The notes beneath the pieces are model-generated. The model saw only the letters and a program-made list of their open reading frames with translations, made no database searches and had not been told where the DNA came from. From the NCBI RefSeq assembly GCF_029051645.1, contig NZ_JAACFS010000003.1:372001-436000 (forward strand): a stretch of 64,000 nucleotides of DNA. The letters run 5' to 3'. Below are positions 1 to 8,799 of this stretch, one piece after another. The position numbers were made by a program, and so were the translations under genes. This stretch comes from Bradyrhizobium sp. CSA112 (GTDB lineage Bacteria > Pseudomonadota > Alphaproteobacteria > Rhizobiales > Xanthobacteraceae). The first letter of the stretch is position 1, and each line of letters starts with the position of its first letter.

Positions 1-1
1 T

Positions 2-1057
2 TTCTATATCGTCACCGTCCCGACCCCAATCGACGGGGCGCATCGACCGGATCTCGGTGCGATGATTGCAGCATCACGCTCGGTGGGGAGCGTGCTCAAG
101 AAGAATGATATCGTTGTCTATGAATCGACAGTGTACCCGGGCGCGATCGAAGAGGAATGCATCCCAGTACTCGAACAAGCGTCCGCGTTGAAGGCGGGCT
201 CGGATTTCCATGTCGGATATTCGCCGGAGCGAATCAATCCGGGCGACAAGCAACATCGGTTCGAAACAATAATGAAGGTCGTGTCGGCCCAGGACGCGAA
301 GACCCTCGACATTGTTGCTGACGTGTACGGATCAGTTGTAACCGCTGGTATTCATCGCGCACCTTCCATTAAAGTTGCCGAAGCGGCTAAGGTTATCGAA
401 AATACACAACGCGATCTCAATATCGCGTTCATGAATGAATTGTCGCTGATCTTCAATGCGCTCGATATCGATACCGGCGATGTCCTTGCGGCAGCCCGAA
501 CGAAATGGAATTTCATGCCCTTTCAGCCGGGACTGGTTGGCGGCCACTGCATTGGCGTTGACCCGTATTACCTGACCTATCGTGCCGAAAAAGCGGGGTA
601 CCATCCGGAAGTCATCTTGGCCGGTCGGCGCATCAACGACGGCATGGGCCAGCGAATCGCGAGGGAATGTGTTCGCGGGCTGTTGCAGCGGAAAGGCCGC
701 GGCGGCATCGTCACCATCCTGGGCCTGACCTTCAAGGAGGACGTTCCGGATACGCGCAATTCTCGTGTTGTCGATATCATACGTGAGCTAGAGTCGTTTG
801 GCCTCTCGATCCAGGTGCATGATCCCTTGGCGAATGCTGCGGAGGTCAGGCAAGAATTCGGTGTGGCGCTGACTGAACTGGATGCCCTGCGACCTGCCGA
901 CGCCGTCATTCTGGCAGTGGCGCACGCTCGCTATATCGATGGAGGCTGGCCGCTCATTCAACGGTTACTGCAAGACGGCAAAGGTCTTGTTTTCGACGTC
1001 AAGTTGAAGCTTGATCGCAGCTCGCAGCCTGAAGGCGTCGAGTTATGGCGGCTCTAG
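2..1057 (+). CDS. Nucleotide-sugar dehydrogenase (UDP-GlcNAc/GalNAc dehydrogenase type), 5' end outside the window
   Basis: The frame is open from base 2, so the true start lies upstream; 351 residues are visible. The product resembles the TviB/WbpO branch of the UDP-glucose/GDP-mannose dehydrogenases, which oxidise the C6 hydroxyl of a UDP-hexose(amine) to a uronic acid with NAD. Seen directly: the start of the visible part reads FYIVTVPTPID, the substrate loop contains NFMPFQPGLVGGHCIGVDPYY with the catalytic Cys codon at 548-550, and the C-terminal domain carries ILGLTFKEDVPDTRNS. About 70-80 N-terminal residues, including the first NAD-binding glycine motif, should lie off the window. It is followed after 19 bases by a UDP-sugar 4-epimerase gene, so the pair probably makes a uronic-acid precursor for surface polysaccharide. 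The exact substrate cannot be read from sequence. Confidence 0.9.
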   Translation, partial: FYIVTVPTPIDGAHRPDLGAMIAASRSVGSVLKKNDIVVYESTVYPGAIEEECIPVLEQASALKAGSDFHVGYSPERINPGDKQHRFETIMKVVSAQDAKTLDIVADVYGSVVTAGIHRAPSIKVAEAAKVIENTQRDLNIAFMNELSLIFNALDIDTGDVLAAARTKWNFMPFQPGLVGGHCIGVDPYYLTYRAEKAGYHPEVILAGRRINDGMGQRIARECVRGLLQRKGRGGIVTILGLTFKEDVPDTRNSRVVDIIRELESFGLSIQVHDPLANAAEVRQEFGVALTELDALRPADAVILAVAHARYIDGGWPLIQRLLQDGKGLVFDVKLKLDRSSQPEGVELWRL

Positions 1058-1076
1058 GCGCCAAGCCGGAGAGAAG

Positions 1077-2093
1077 ATGTCCGATCGCGCGATACTAGTC
1101 ACCGGAGCAGCCGGTTTTATCGGATTTCACGTGGCTCAACGTCTGTTGTCAGCCGGCCGCAAGGTCGTTGGTCTCGATATCATCAATGATTATTATGATC
1201 CTAATCTCAAGGAAGCTCGCCTCGAGATTTTGAAGCGCCATTCGAATTTTAGCTTTGCAAAGCTCGATCTGACCGATCGTGAAGCGATCAAGTCGCTCTT
1301 TGCGCAGCATCGTTTTCCCATCGTCATTCATCTCGCAGCTCAGGCAGGCGTCCGCTACTCGCTCGAAAACCCTCATGCCTATATCGATTCGAATATCGAA
1401 GGGTTCATAAACATACTTGAGGGCTGCCGGCACAACGCCTGCGAACACCTGCTCTTTGCATCTTCCTCTTCGGTGTATGGCGCGAATACCAAACTGCCAT
1501 TTTCGGTGCAGGATAATGTCGATCACCCTATCAGTCTCTACGCCGCGTCAAAGAAGGCTAACGAGCTGATGTCGCACGCATACAGCCATTTGTATGGTCT
1601 TCCTGCCACCGGTCTACGGTTCTTCACGGTCTACGGTCCTTGGGGCCGCCCGGACATGGCAATGTTTATTTTCGCGAAAGCTATCTTGAGCGGTGCTCCG
1701 ATCAAGTTGTTCAACCATGGCAATATGCGTCGCGATTTTACCTTTGTAGATGATGTCAGCGAGGCGATCGCTCGCCTCGTCGATTGCCCACCACGGGGCA
1801 ATCCAAACTGGTCGGGCGACGTCCCCGATCCCGCAAGTAGCGGAGCGCCTTGGAAAGTCTACAATATAGGCAACAACAATCCTGAAGATCTCACGCACGT
1901 AGTTTCGCTTCTGGAGAAGGAATTCGGGCGAACGGCCATCAAAGAGATGTTGCCGATGCAGCCCGGCGACGTGCCGGCAACGTATGCCGATATCGAGGAT
2001 CTGGCGCGTGACATTGGATTCAGGCCTGCGACCACTATTGAAGATGGCATCGAACGATTTGCAAAATGGTATCGCGAGTACCACAAGGTTTAG
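1077..2093 (+). CDS. UDP-glucuronate 4-epimerase-like SDR (intact copy)
   Basis: 338-residue extended short-chain dehydrogenase/epimerase. The NAD-binding motif TGAAGFIGFH lies near residues 8-17, the catalytic SSSSVYG near residue 125, and the YAASK (YxxxK) pair follows. The sequence around NDYYDPNLKEARL and FTVYGPWGRPDMA is typical of the CapI/LspL UDP-glucuronate 4-epimerase group, which converts UDP-GlcA to UDP-GalA. An upstream in-frame ATG at 1011 lies inside the preceding dehydrogenase gene; the ATG at 1077 is preferred because GGAGAG sits just before it and the protein then starts directly at the Rossmann strand. A second, inactivated copy of this gene lies at 56638-57458. Confidence 0.9.
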   Translation: MSDRAILVTGAAGFIGFHVAQRLLSAGRKVVGLDIINDYYDPNLKEARLEILKRHSNFSFAKLDLTDREAIKSLFAQHRFPIVIHLAAQAGVRYSLENPHAYIDSNIEGFINILEGCRHNACEHLLFASSSSVYGANTKLPFSVQDNVDHPISLYAASKKANELMSHAYSHLYGLPATGLRFFTVYGPWGRPDMAMFIFAKAILSGAPIKLFNHGNMRRDFTFVDDVSEAIARLVDCPPRGNPNWSGDVPDPASSGAPWKVYNIGNNNPEDLTHVVSLLEKEFGRTAIKEMLPMQPGDVPATYADIEDLARDIGFRPATTIEDGIERFAKWYREYHKV

Positions 2094-2229
2094 CAGGAGC
2101 GACAAAGCCGCTGGCAAGCCGCAAGTTCGATGTGGTGCGCAAGCGCTTCTCGCGCTTGATAGCGCCGCCCAATTTCCGAATATTCGCGCATGTGCTGGCT
2201 GATCTCTGTGAAAGCCGCGCGTTCTCGAT
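2094..2229. other. Gene-poor gap after the epimerase, proximal part
   Basis: No supported gene. Short plus-strand frames here run on from the epimerase end or overlap each other and lack family features or a ribosome binding site. The fcl-like remnant described separately begins just beyond this stretch. Confidence 0.5.
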
Positions 2230-2512
2230 GCAATCAAAGTTGGATACTCTCCGTCGCGAGCCTGCGAGCCAGCGGCGAGTAGATCATGCCGCTATGGTCG
2301 ATCGACGAAGGCCAACTTGCCCTTCAGCTCAAATGGAGCGTTTGCCATCGGCGGCCTCTTGGCGCGCCTCCTCGAGATCGCTCGCGACCATCTCCTTGAC
2401 CAGTTGGTTAGTTAAACGTCGTTTTCCGGCCCAGCCCAGCTTCACCCACGCCTCGCTGGCATCGCTGATCAGAAGGGCTCCCCCTTAACTCGCCGCAGCT
2501 CGACGTCGGCTA
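2230..2512 (-). pseudogene. Decayed gmd 3' end / fcl 5' end remnant
   Basis: Read on the minus strand, this stretch carries a frameshifted end of a GDP-mannose 4,6-dehydratase followed immediately by the first codons of a GDP-fucose synthase. The remnant frame gives [19 protein letters not shown] and then DGKRSI stop, compared with [19 protein letters not shown] in the intact gmd at 18967-20052. The overlapping fcl-like start reads MANAPFELKGK, compared with [11 protein letters not shown] in the intact fcl. More than 20 consecutive bases are identical around the LVKEMVA codons. The fcl reading frame is lost within about 20 codons, although DNA similarity (CGGCATG then CTGG..CGC.GGCT.GCG) continues for some 60 bases. 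Upstream, the gmd-like part is broken by a stop near 2487. It is a relic of a second GDP-fucose gene pair. Confidence 0.8.
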
Positions 2513-2765
2513 TGAGGGAGACGGATGCCGGCTTTTTTCAACGCATCAGCGATCTTTGCGGGGAAGATAGCTTCCGAGATCCGGATACTCTTCTCGAACC
2601 CCGCCTGTAAAATAGGGCACACGAAACGGCGGTCTTCCTTGAGCTTTGCCTGGCGTCGAATAGTCGACGCAGGGGCGAAGAGGCGGCAGGCCTTCTCTCA
2701 TCTCGTCCGGTCCCCCCCATGCCAAACGTCACGGCGAAGGCGTTTCGTCGATTGGAATGTGCCGC
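2513..2765. other. Gap with an unassigned open frame
   Basis: The minus strand holds a roughly 65-codon open frame between stops (about 2487-2700) with no ATG start. It reads, in part, FEKSIRISEAIFPAKIADAL. I do not recognise it and cannot tell whether it is the tail of a lost gene. Nothing else is supportable here. Confidence 0.3.
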
Positions 2766-3989
2766 CTACCGTTCGTCCGATATCACCTTACCGTCGTTCG
2801 GCAGCGAGCCGACGCCGACCAGTTCGACATTGCCGCCGAGCTTCGTCACCGCGCGCAGCGTTGCGGCGAGTTCGTCCTGAAGATTTTCGGCCGCCGACGC
2901 CGTTTCCGCCTTCAGCGTCATCAGGTCGCTCTCGCCGGACCGCGTGACCACTAGTCGCAGCCGTCCGAGTTCGGGATGGCGCTTGCCGATCTCGGCGATC
3001 TGCTCGGGGCGGACGAACATGCCCTTGACCTTGGTGGTCTGGTCGGCGCGGCCCATCCAGCCCTTGATGCGCATGTTGGTGCGTCCGCACGGGCTTATGC
3101 CCGGCAGCGCTGCGGTGAGATCGCCGAGCGCGAGGCGGATCCACGGGTGCTGCGGGTCGAGCGACGTGACGACGATTTCGCCGACGTCGCCGGGCGCTGC
3201 TGGATCGCCGGTGCCGGGCCGCACGATCTCCATGATCAGGTCCTCGTTGACGACCATGCCGTCGCGCGCTGGCGTCTCGAACGCGACCAAGCCGAGATCA
3301 GCGGTGCCGAACGCCTGGTAGGCGTCGATGCCCCGCGACCTGACTTCGTCCTGCAATGATTTCGGAAAGGCGGCGCCGGAAACCAGCGCGCGCTTGATTG
3401 AAGAAACGTCGCGCCCGGCGCTTGCTGCGGCATCGAGCAGGATCTTGAGGAAGTCGGGCGTGCCGCTATAGCCGGCCGGACGGTAGGCCTCAATCAGCTC
3501 GAACTGGTGCTCGGTATTGCCGGGCCCGGCCGGGATCACCGCGCAGCCCAGCGCCCGCGCCGAGGCGTCGAAGATGAAGCCGCCGGGCGTCAGATGGTAG
3601 CTGAAGGTGTTGAGCACGACGTCGCCGGGCCGAAAGCCCGCCGCAAACAACGCGCGTGCGCCGCGCCAGGGGTCGGCGTGAACGGACTCGGGCTCGAAGA
3701 TCGGGCCGGGCGAGGTGAACAGCCGCCCGAACGAGCCCAGGGGTGCCGCGACGAAGCCGCCGAAGGGCGGCGCGGCCTTGTGCAGGGCAGGGAGTTCCGA
3801 CTTGCGTAGCACCGGCAGGCAGGCAAGCGCGGCCCGGCTGGTCACGGAAGCCGGATCGATGCCCTTCAGGCGCTCGGCATAAGCCGGCGCGGTCAGTGCC
3901 TTGCGCAGGACGTCCGGCAGGCGAGAGAACAGCTCCGCCTCCCGTTTCGCCGGCTCGCGGGTTTCAAGGGCGTCATAGTGATCGGTCAT
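2766..3989 (-). CDS. Phenylacetate-CoA ligase (PaaK)-like AMP-binding enzyme
   Basis: 407-residue member of the PaaK-like branch of adenylate-forming enzymes, which activate a carboxylic acid with ATP and transfer it to CoA. Seen directly: YSGTPDFLK (residues about 175-183) in the position of the nucleotide loop, FGTADLGLVAFETP (the PaaK-type A5 region), RLALGDLTA (the D-containing A7 motif), and IKGWMGRADQTTKVKGMFV (the A8 hinge and start of the C-terminal subdomain). It is slightly shorter than typical PaaK proteins (about 430-440). It diverges from the AGE-family gene with about 95 bases between the starts. The substrate is unknown; there are no phenylacetate genes nearby, so paaK is not assigned. 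Confidence 0.8.
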   Translation of the reverse strand: MTDHYDALETREPAKREAELFSRLPDVLRKALTAPAYAERLKGIDPASVTSRAALACLPVLRKSELPALHKAAPPFGGFVAAPLGSFGRLFTSPGPIFEPESVHADPWRGARALFAAGFRPGDVVLNTFSYHLTPGGFIFDASARALGCAVIPAGPGNTEHQFELIEAYRPAGYSGTPDFLKILLDAAASAGRDVSSIKRALVSGAAFPKSLQDEVRSRGIDAYQAFGTADLGLVAFETPARDGMVVNEDLIMEIVRPGTGDPAAPGDVGEIVVTSLDPQHPWIRLALGDLTAALPGISPCGRTNMRIKGWMGRADQTTKVKGMFVRPEQIAEIGKRHPELGRLRLVVTRSGESDLMTLKAETASAAENLQDELAATLRAVTKLGGNVELVGVGSLPNDGKVISDER

Positions 3990-4084
3990 GGCTGATGATC
4001 CCGCAGATTGGGGCCGATTGCGTGCCGCCGCTGGCGTGCTATCAGACGGCGGCTACCGGTGTTGCTCGTGTTCCAGAGGACGCA

Positions 4085-5245
4085 ATGGCTGAAGGACATA
4101 CCGCTGCGGCAGGAGACGGTGCCGTTTCGGCCGATATCGTCGCCAGGCTGAAGCTTCGCATGATCGACCACTGCCTGCCGCTGTGGTCGACCGAAGGCTG
4201 GGACGACAAGGCGGGCGGCTTTATCGATCAGCTCGACCGCGACGGCAGTGCAGACCGCCTGGCGCCGCGCCGGGTGTTCGTGCAGGCGCGCCAGATCTAT
4301 TGCTATGCCAAGGCCGCGCAAATGGGTTGGTACCCCGAAGGCCGCGCGATCGCGCTGAGGGGGCTGGAGCATCTGCTGGCCAAGGCGAAAGCCCCCGACG
4401 GCAGACCGGGCTTCGTCCACACGCTGACGCCCGACGGCGCCGTGCTGGACCCGCTGCGCGATTCCTACGACCACGCCTTTGTCCTGCTGGCCCTTGCGAC
4501 CGTCTACGGGCTCGATCGCGATGCGCAGATCCGCGCCGAGATCGACGCGATCTGTCATTTCATCGATACGCAACTGCGCTCGCCGCATGGCGGGGTTCAC
4601 GAAGGGTTGCCGGTATCGATGCCGCGGCGGCAGAACCCGCAGATGCATCTGTTCGAAGCGATGATCGCGGCGTTCGACGCGACGCACGACACGGTGTTCC
4701 AGAACCGGGCCGGGAATTTCTTCAGTCTGTTTCTGGCCAACCTCTACGACAAGCAGCGGCAGGTGCTTGGGGAGTATTTTGAGGAGGACTGGTCGAGGAT
4801 CGAGCCCGTCAGTATCGAGCCGGGGCATCAGGCGGAGTGGGCGTGGCTCCTGAGGGGCTTTGAACGCATTACGGGCTGCCCGACGGGGCGCTATCGCGGC
4901 GAATTGCTGGCGGCGGCGCTGCGCTATCGCGACGCGGCGACCGGCTGCCTGGTCGACGAAGGCCACGCCAACGGCAATATCAGGCGGCATACGCGCCGGC
5001 TGTGGCCGCAAACTGAAATCGCCAAGGCGTGGATCGCGCAGGCAGAAGCGGGCGAGGCGGGAGCCGCGGATGAAGCGCGCGCGGCGCTGGCGCGGCTCGA
5101 ACGGCATTATCTCAGCCATCCCGTCGCGGGCGGCTGGCACGACCAATTCGATCGCGACGGCAATTCGCTGGTCGCCACGATCCCTGCGTCTTCGTTCTAT
5201 CATGTTCTTTGCGCAGTCTCGGAAGCGGAGCAAGTGCTCGGCTAG
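4085..5245 (+). CDS. AGE-family sugar epimerase/isomerase (mannose-6-phosphate isomerase-like)
   Basis: 386-residue (alpha/alpha)6-barrel protein of the N-acylglucosamine 2-epimerase (AGE) family, which interconverts hexoses or hexosamines such as mannose/glucose/fructose or GlcNAc/ManNAc. Visible family features are YAKAAQMGW, the region around LDPLRDSYDHAFVL, the HLFEA segment (residues about 190-200), EPGHQAEWAWLL (an active-site His-containing motif) and a C-terminal GGWHDQFDRDG. The frame is open upstream to 3743, but AGAGGA lies four bases before the ATG at 4085 and the upstream part is antisense to the PaaK-like gene. It may feed sugar-nucleotide synthesis, since manC is in the same window, but it is not linked to those genes. 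Confidence 0.82.
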   Translation: MAEGHTAAAGDGAVSADIVARLKLRMIDHCLPLWSTEGWDDKAGGFIDQLDRDGSADRLAPRRVFVQARQIYCYAKAAQMGWYPEGRAIALRGLEHLLAKAKAPDGRPGFVHTLTPDGAVLDPLRDSYDHAFVLLALATVYGLDRDAQIRAEIDAICHFIDTQLRSPHGGVHEGLPVSMPRRQNPQMHLFEAMIAAFDATHDTVFQNRAGNFFSLFLANLYDKQRQVLGEYFEEDWSRIEPVSIEPGHQAEWAWLLRGFERITGCPTGRYRGELLAAALRYRDAATGCLVDEGHANGNIRRHTRRLWPQTEIAKAWIAQAEAGEAGAADEARAALARLERHYLSHPVAGGWHDQFDRDGNSLVATIPASSFYHVLCAVSEAEQVLG

Positions 5246-5248
5246 AGC

Positions 5249-5338
5249 TTGATTCTTGTTTGACGCGTTTTCTTCACGCGAACCGGTCTCCACCCCCCGG
5301 ATCAGGTCCGAGGGCATGCTTCGCTCGAAAACGCTATG
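5249..5338. repeat. Intergenic repeat of the gcgaaccggt...cgctcgaaaacgct type
   Basis: About 90 bases fill the gap between the convergent AGE and livF genes. The core gcgttttcttcacgcgaaccggt followed by a Ser/Arg-codon-rich end resembles the elements at 40896-40976 and 63030-63075. Such short dispersed elements are common between genes of Bradyrhizobium relatives. No gene is seen in it. Confidence 0.55.
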
Positions 5339-5340
5339 GC

Positions 5341-6183
5341 TCACAGCCACCGCTTCCGCCGCTTGAAGCTTTTCAGGTTCTTGAAACTCTTGCGCTGGTC
5401 GCCAGCGCCGCCGAGGTAAAATTCCTTGACGTCCTCATTGTCGCGCAATTCGTCGGCCGTGCCGTCGAGCACCACCTTGCCCTGTTCCATGATGTAGCCG
5501 TGGCTTGCGACTGACAGCGCCGCGCGCGCGTTCTGCTCCACCAGGAGGATGGTGACGCCGAGGTCGCGGTTGATCTCCTTGATGATGGAAAACACTTCCT
5601 TGACCAGGAGCGGCGACAGGCCCATCGACGGCTCGTCCATCAGGATCATCTTGGGGCGCGCCATCAGCGCGCGGCCGATTGCCAGCATCTGCTGCTCGCC
5701 GCCGGAGAGATAGCCGGCGAGCCCGGTGCGTTCCTTGAGCCGCGGGAAATATCTGAAGACCATGTCGATGTCGGCGGCGATCTCGTTGTCGGTGCGGGTG
5801 AAGGCGCCGAGCTTGAGATTTTCGATCGACGTCATGTCCGCAATGATGCGGCGGCCTTCCATCACCTGGAAGATGCCGCGGCGGACGATCTTGTCGGGAT
5901 CGATGCCGTTGATGCGCTCGCCGTCAAACAGGATCTCGCCGCGAATGACTTCGCCGTCCTCGGTCTTGAGCAGACCGGAGATCGCCTTCAGCGTCGTCGA
6001 CTTGCCGGCGCCGTTGGCGCCGAGCAGCGCCACGATCGCGCCCTTCGGCACCTCGAGGCTGAGGCCGCGCAGCACCAGGATGACCTTGTCGTAGACCACC
6101 TCGATGTTGCGGACGCTGAGCAGCGGGGCGGCGGTAGGGGCCGTGGCCTTCGGAGGGCGGTCGATTTCGGTTGCTTCAGTCAT
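5341..6183 (-). CDS. livF: LIV cluster A: ABC transporter ATP-binding protein LivF type
   Basis: 280-residue ATPase of the branched-chain amino acid / HAAT uptake family. Walker A GANGAGKST lies near residues 54-62, the Q-loop in RRGIFQVMEGRR, the signature LSGGEQQ near 160, and Walker B ILMDEPSMGLSP follows with the H-loop replaced by LLVEQNA as is normal in LivF. It is the last gene of the minus-strand cluster livG, acyl-CoA synthetase, livH, livM, livK, livF. The protein ends in an unusually basic tail (KSFKNLKSFKRRKRW) of about 20 residues and begins with about 20 extra residues rich in Pro/Ala/Thr before the conserved domain. The real substrate may not be an amino acid, given the ligase gene in the cluster. 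Confidence 0.9.
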   Translation of the reverse strand: MTEATEIDRPPKATAPTAAPLLSVRNIEVVYDKVILVLRGLSLEVPKGAIVALLGANGAGKSTTLKAISGLLKTEDGEVIRGEILFDGERINGIDPDKIVRRGIFQVMEGRRIIADMTSIENLKLGAFTRTDNEIAADIDMVFRYFPRLKERTGLAGYLSGGEQQMLAIGRALMARPKMILMDEPSMGLSPLLVKEVFSIIKEINRDLGVTILLVEQNARAALSVASHGYIMEQGKVVLDGTADELRDNEDVKEFYLGGAGDQRKSFKNLKSFKRRKRWL

Positions 6184-6237
6184 GTTTCTTGATCCTGGCG
6201 TTGTTAGGGGAGCGGGTCTTCCGCTCCTCCCACCGCC

Positions 6238-6337
6238 GTCATCACCCGCGTATGCGGGTGATCCAGTATTCCAGAGGCGCCTGCGATCAATCGAGAAGCC
6301 GCGGCGTACCGGATCCCCGCTTTCGCGGGGATGACAG
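6238..6337. repeat. Palindromic intergenic repeat (gtcatcacccgc... gcggggatgac)
   Basis: The stretch starts with gtcatcacccgcgtatgcgggtgatcc, a self-complementary arm, and ends with ggatccccgctttcgcggggatgac, a second one. The outer ends are inverted relative to each other. It lies between livK and livF of cluster A; similar elements sit at 25806-25909, 34834-34929 and 38563-38590. Confidence 0.75.
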
Positions 6338-6380
6338 TTGAGTGTTGAGGCGACTAGAGGCGCCTGCAGGCGCGCCTAGC

Positions 6381-7661
6381 TTACCAGCCGAGCCACTCGG
6401 GCTTGCGCGGCAGGTCGATCGTCTTCACCTTCTCCATCTTGATGCCGCCGTTCTTGACGAGATCGCTGAGCGGGGCATCGGTCGCACCTGCGACCTTCAT
6501 GCGATAGAGATCGACCTTGAGCGTGCCGCGGTGATCCTTCTCGGTGAAGGTTGAGGGGTTGCAGATGCCTTCGCCACCTGCGGGCACCCAATCCTTCTTC
6601 TGATAGAAGCCCTTCTTGACGTTCTCGCCGGTGGCGCCGCCGTTCTTGGCAGCCCATTCGACGGCCTCCTTCATGTAGAGCGCGGTGCAGACGCCGGCGA
6701 CGTAGTGCACGGGACGGTAGGCGGTGCCGGCCGCGTCCGACATCTTGGAGATTTCCATGAAAGTCTTCGTGCCGGGCGCGCTGCCGCCCCACGCCACCGC
6801 TGTGCGCAGCGGGAACACCACGCCGTCGGCGGCGGTGCCTGCGGCCTTGGCGGCGTTCTCGTCCATGCCCCAGACGTTGCCGAGGAACTGCACATCGACT
6901 CCGGCTGCCTTGCAGGCGTTGAGCACGGAAATATTCGAGCCGGCGGTGTTGCCGAGATAGGCGTAGTTGGCGCCTGAGCTCTTCAAGGTCAGGCACTGCG
7001 CGCTGTAATCGCCGGGAGTCAACGCGAAGACGATCGGCGGCAGCAGCTCGAAGCCGAGTTCGGCGGCAATCGCTTCACCGGCGGCCTTCGGCGCGTTCGG
7101 ATAGGGATGGTTGGCGCCCATATGGACGAACTTCGGCTTGCCCGGCTTGCCCTTGGCCTTCCAGTCCTCGGCGGCCCAGGTCAGCATGCCGCGAACCGCG
7201 TCCGAGTAGCTCGGGCCGTAGAAGAAGTTGTAGGGCGCGGGCTTGGCCTTGCCGCCGGCGCCGGTCGGATCGGAGAGTGCTGCGGCATAGGATGCCGAAA
7301 TATCGGGAATCTTGTCCTGGGCCAGGAATCCAGTCAGCGCTTCGGTGTCGGCAGTGCCCCAGCCGAGAATGGCGGCGACCTTGTCCGCGCCCGACCATTT
7401 CTTGTACTGGGCGATGGCGCGCGGCACCTGATAGCCGTAATCGACGGTATCGACATTGACCTTGGCGCCGTTGATGCCGCCGCTCTTGTTGATCCACGCA
7501 TAGGTGTCCGCAACACCCTGTCCGAACGGCGTTCCGACATCCGAGGTCGGACCCGAATAATCGGCGAGATGGCCCAGCGAGATCGGCGCTTGGGCTGATG
7601 CTGCAGTACTACCCAAAAGCAAAGCGAGCGAGGCTGTGCTCAACAGAGTCTTCGTCTTCAT
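6381..7661 (-). CDS. livK: LIV cluster A: periplasmic substrate-binding protein LivK type
   Basis: 426-residue type I periplasmic binding protein (peripla_BP_6 / Leu-Ile-Val-BP fold). A Sec signal peptide is visible at the start (MKTKTLLSTASLALLLGSTA, cleaved after ASA). The frame extends upstream to 7784, but GGGAGG at 7671-7676 leaves nine bases before the ATG at 7661; an ATG at 7667 would be only three bases away. The mature part contains SLGHLADYSGPTSDVG and later GWGTADTEALTGFLAQ, typical of the N-terminal lobe. It delivers the ligand to LivHM. The protein is about 40-50 residues longer than the classic amino-acid binders, as often seen for members that bind aromatic or other acids (inference). 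Confidence 0.88.
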   Translation of the reverse strand: MKTKTLLSTASLALLLGSTAASAQAPISLGHLADYSGPTSDVGTPFGQGVADTYAWINKSGGINGAKVNVDTVDYGYQVPRAIAQYKKWSGADKVAAILGWGTADTEALTGFLAQDKIPDISASYAAALSDPTGAGGKAKPAPYNFFYGPSYSDAVRGMLTWAAEDWKAKGKPGKPKFVHMGANHPYPNAPKAAGEAIAAELGFELLPPIVFALTPGDYSAQCLTLKSSGANYAYLGNTAGSNISVLNACKAAGVDVQFLGNVWGMDENAAKAAGTAADGVVFPLRTAVAWGGSAPGTKTFMEISKMSDAAGTAYRPVHYVAGVCTALYMKEAVEWAAKNGGATGENVKKGFYQKKDWVPAGGEGICNPSTFTEKDHRGTLKVDLYRMKVAGATDAPLSDLVKNGGIKMEKVKTIDLPRKPEWLGW

Positions 7662-7719
7662 AGACATAGTCCTCCCGGTTACTTCTCGAGGTCTTCTCGT
7701 TGTCCGTCCCGTTCCGACC

Positions 7720-8793
7720 TCAATGCGAGAACGGGTAGAGTTTCCAGTACGCCTTGATCTGTCGCCATCGATGCGCAAGTCCATCCGGCTCGAACACCAG
7801 AAAGACGATGATGATCACGCCGATGGCCATCTCGCGCAAGAAAGCGATGTTGTTCTTTAGTCCCAGAAATTGGTCGATCGGGCTGTCGCGCAGCGCGACG
7901 CTGAGCCATTCCATCGATTCCGGCAGCAGCACCATGAACGCCGTACCCATCAGCGTGCCCATGATCGAGCCGAGCCCGCCAATGATGATCATCGCAAGGA
8001 AGATGATCGAACGATCGATGCCAAAGCCTTCGTTGGAGACCACCTGATTGTAATGCGCGTAGAGCGCGCCGCCGACGCCGGCAAAGAAGGCGGCGAGACC
8101 GAACGACAGCGTCCGGTACTTGGTCAGGTTGATGCCCATGATCTCGGCGGAAAGATAATGGTCGCGCACCGCGACCAGCGCGCGTCCGTCACGCGAACGG
8201 ATCAGGTTGGTGACCAGCAGATAGCAGACGATGACGTAGGCCAGCACGACATAGAAATACTGCTTATCGCCGCGCAGCATGTAGCCGAAGATCGAGAACG
8301 GCTCGGCGCTGGCGGGAACGCTGCCGCCGGTGAACCATTCGGCGCGCGCAAAGAAGTCGAGCAGGATGTACTGCGCCGCCAGCGTCGCGATCGCGAGATA
8401 GAGTCCCTTTAGCCGCGCGGCTGGCAGGCCGAAGACCAGGCCGACCGCGGCCGTCACGACGCCCGCGAGCGGAATGCAGAAGAAGACGGGAATGCCGAAC
8501 CGGTTCGAGAGATAGGCCGAGGTGAAGGCGCCGAAGCCGAAGAAGGCGGCGTGGCCGATCGAGATCTGGCCGGTGAAGCCGACGACGATGTTGAGGCCGA
8601 GCGCGGCGATGCCGAAGATGCCGATCTGGATCAGCAGGCTGAGGATATATTCGTTGACGACGTAGGGCGCAAAGCAGACCAGGGCGATGCCTGCGATCAT
8701 CGCGTTGCGGCTGGTCGTGGTCGGAAACGCGGTGGTATCCGCCGCATAGCTGGTGCGGAAATCGCCGGCGGGAATGAGGGTTTGGCCTGCCAT
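7720..8793 (-). CDS. livM: LIV cluster A: ABC permease LivM type
   Basis: 357-residue inner-membrane permease with about 9-10 hydrophobic segments starting near residue 30. The LivM hallmark GLNIVVGFTGQISIGHAAF lies at residues about 65-83 and GGLGSIMGTLMG near residue 275. It pairs with LivH (8800-9693) to form the channel. The separation from livH is only 6 bases, which supports co-translation. Confidence 0.92.
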   Translation of the reverse strand: MAGQTLIPAGDFRTSYAADTTAFPTTTSRNAMIAGIALVCFAPYVVNEYILSLLIQIGIFGIAALGLNIVVGFTGQISIGHAAFFGFGAFTSAYLSNRFGIPVFFCIPLAGVVTAAVGLVFGLPAARLKGLYLAIATLAAQYILLDFFARAEWFTGGSVPASAEPFSIFGYMLRGDKQYFYVVLAYVIVCYLLVTNLIRSRDGRALVAVRDHYLSAEIMGINLTKYRTLSFGLAAFFAGVGGALYAHYNQVVSNEGFGIDRSIIFLAMIIIGGLGSIMGTLMGTAFMVLLPESMEWLSVALRDSPIDQFLGLKNNIAFLREMAIGVIIIVFLVFEPDGLAHRWRQIKAYWKLYPFSH

Positions 8794-8799
8794 AATTGA

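Noticed and set aside
2066..2947. Two plus-strand frames of 140 codons each
   Set aside because: No family match or ribosome binding site; one overlaps the gmd/fcl remnant and the other the end of the PaaK-like gene on the opposite strand.
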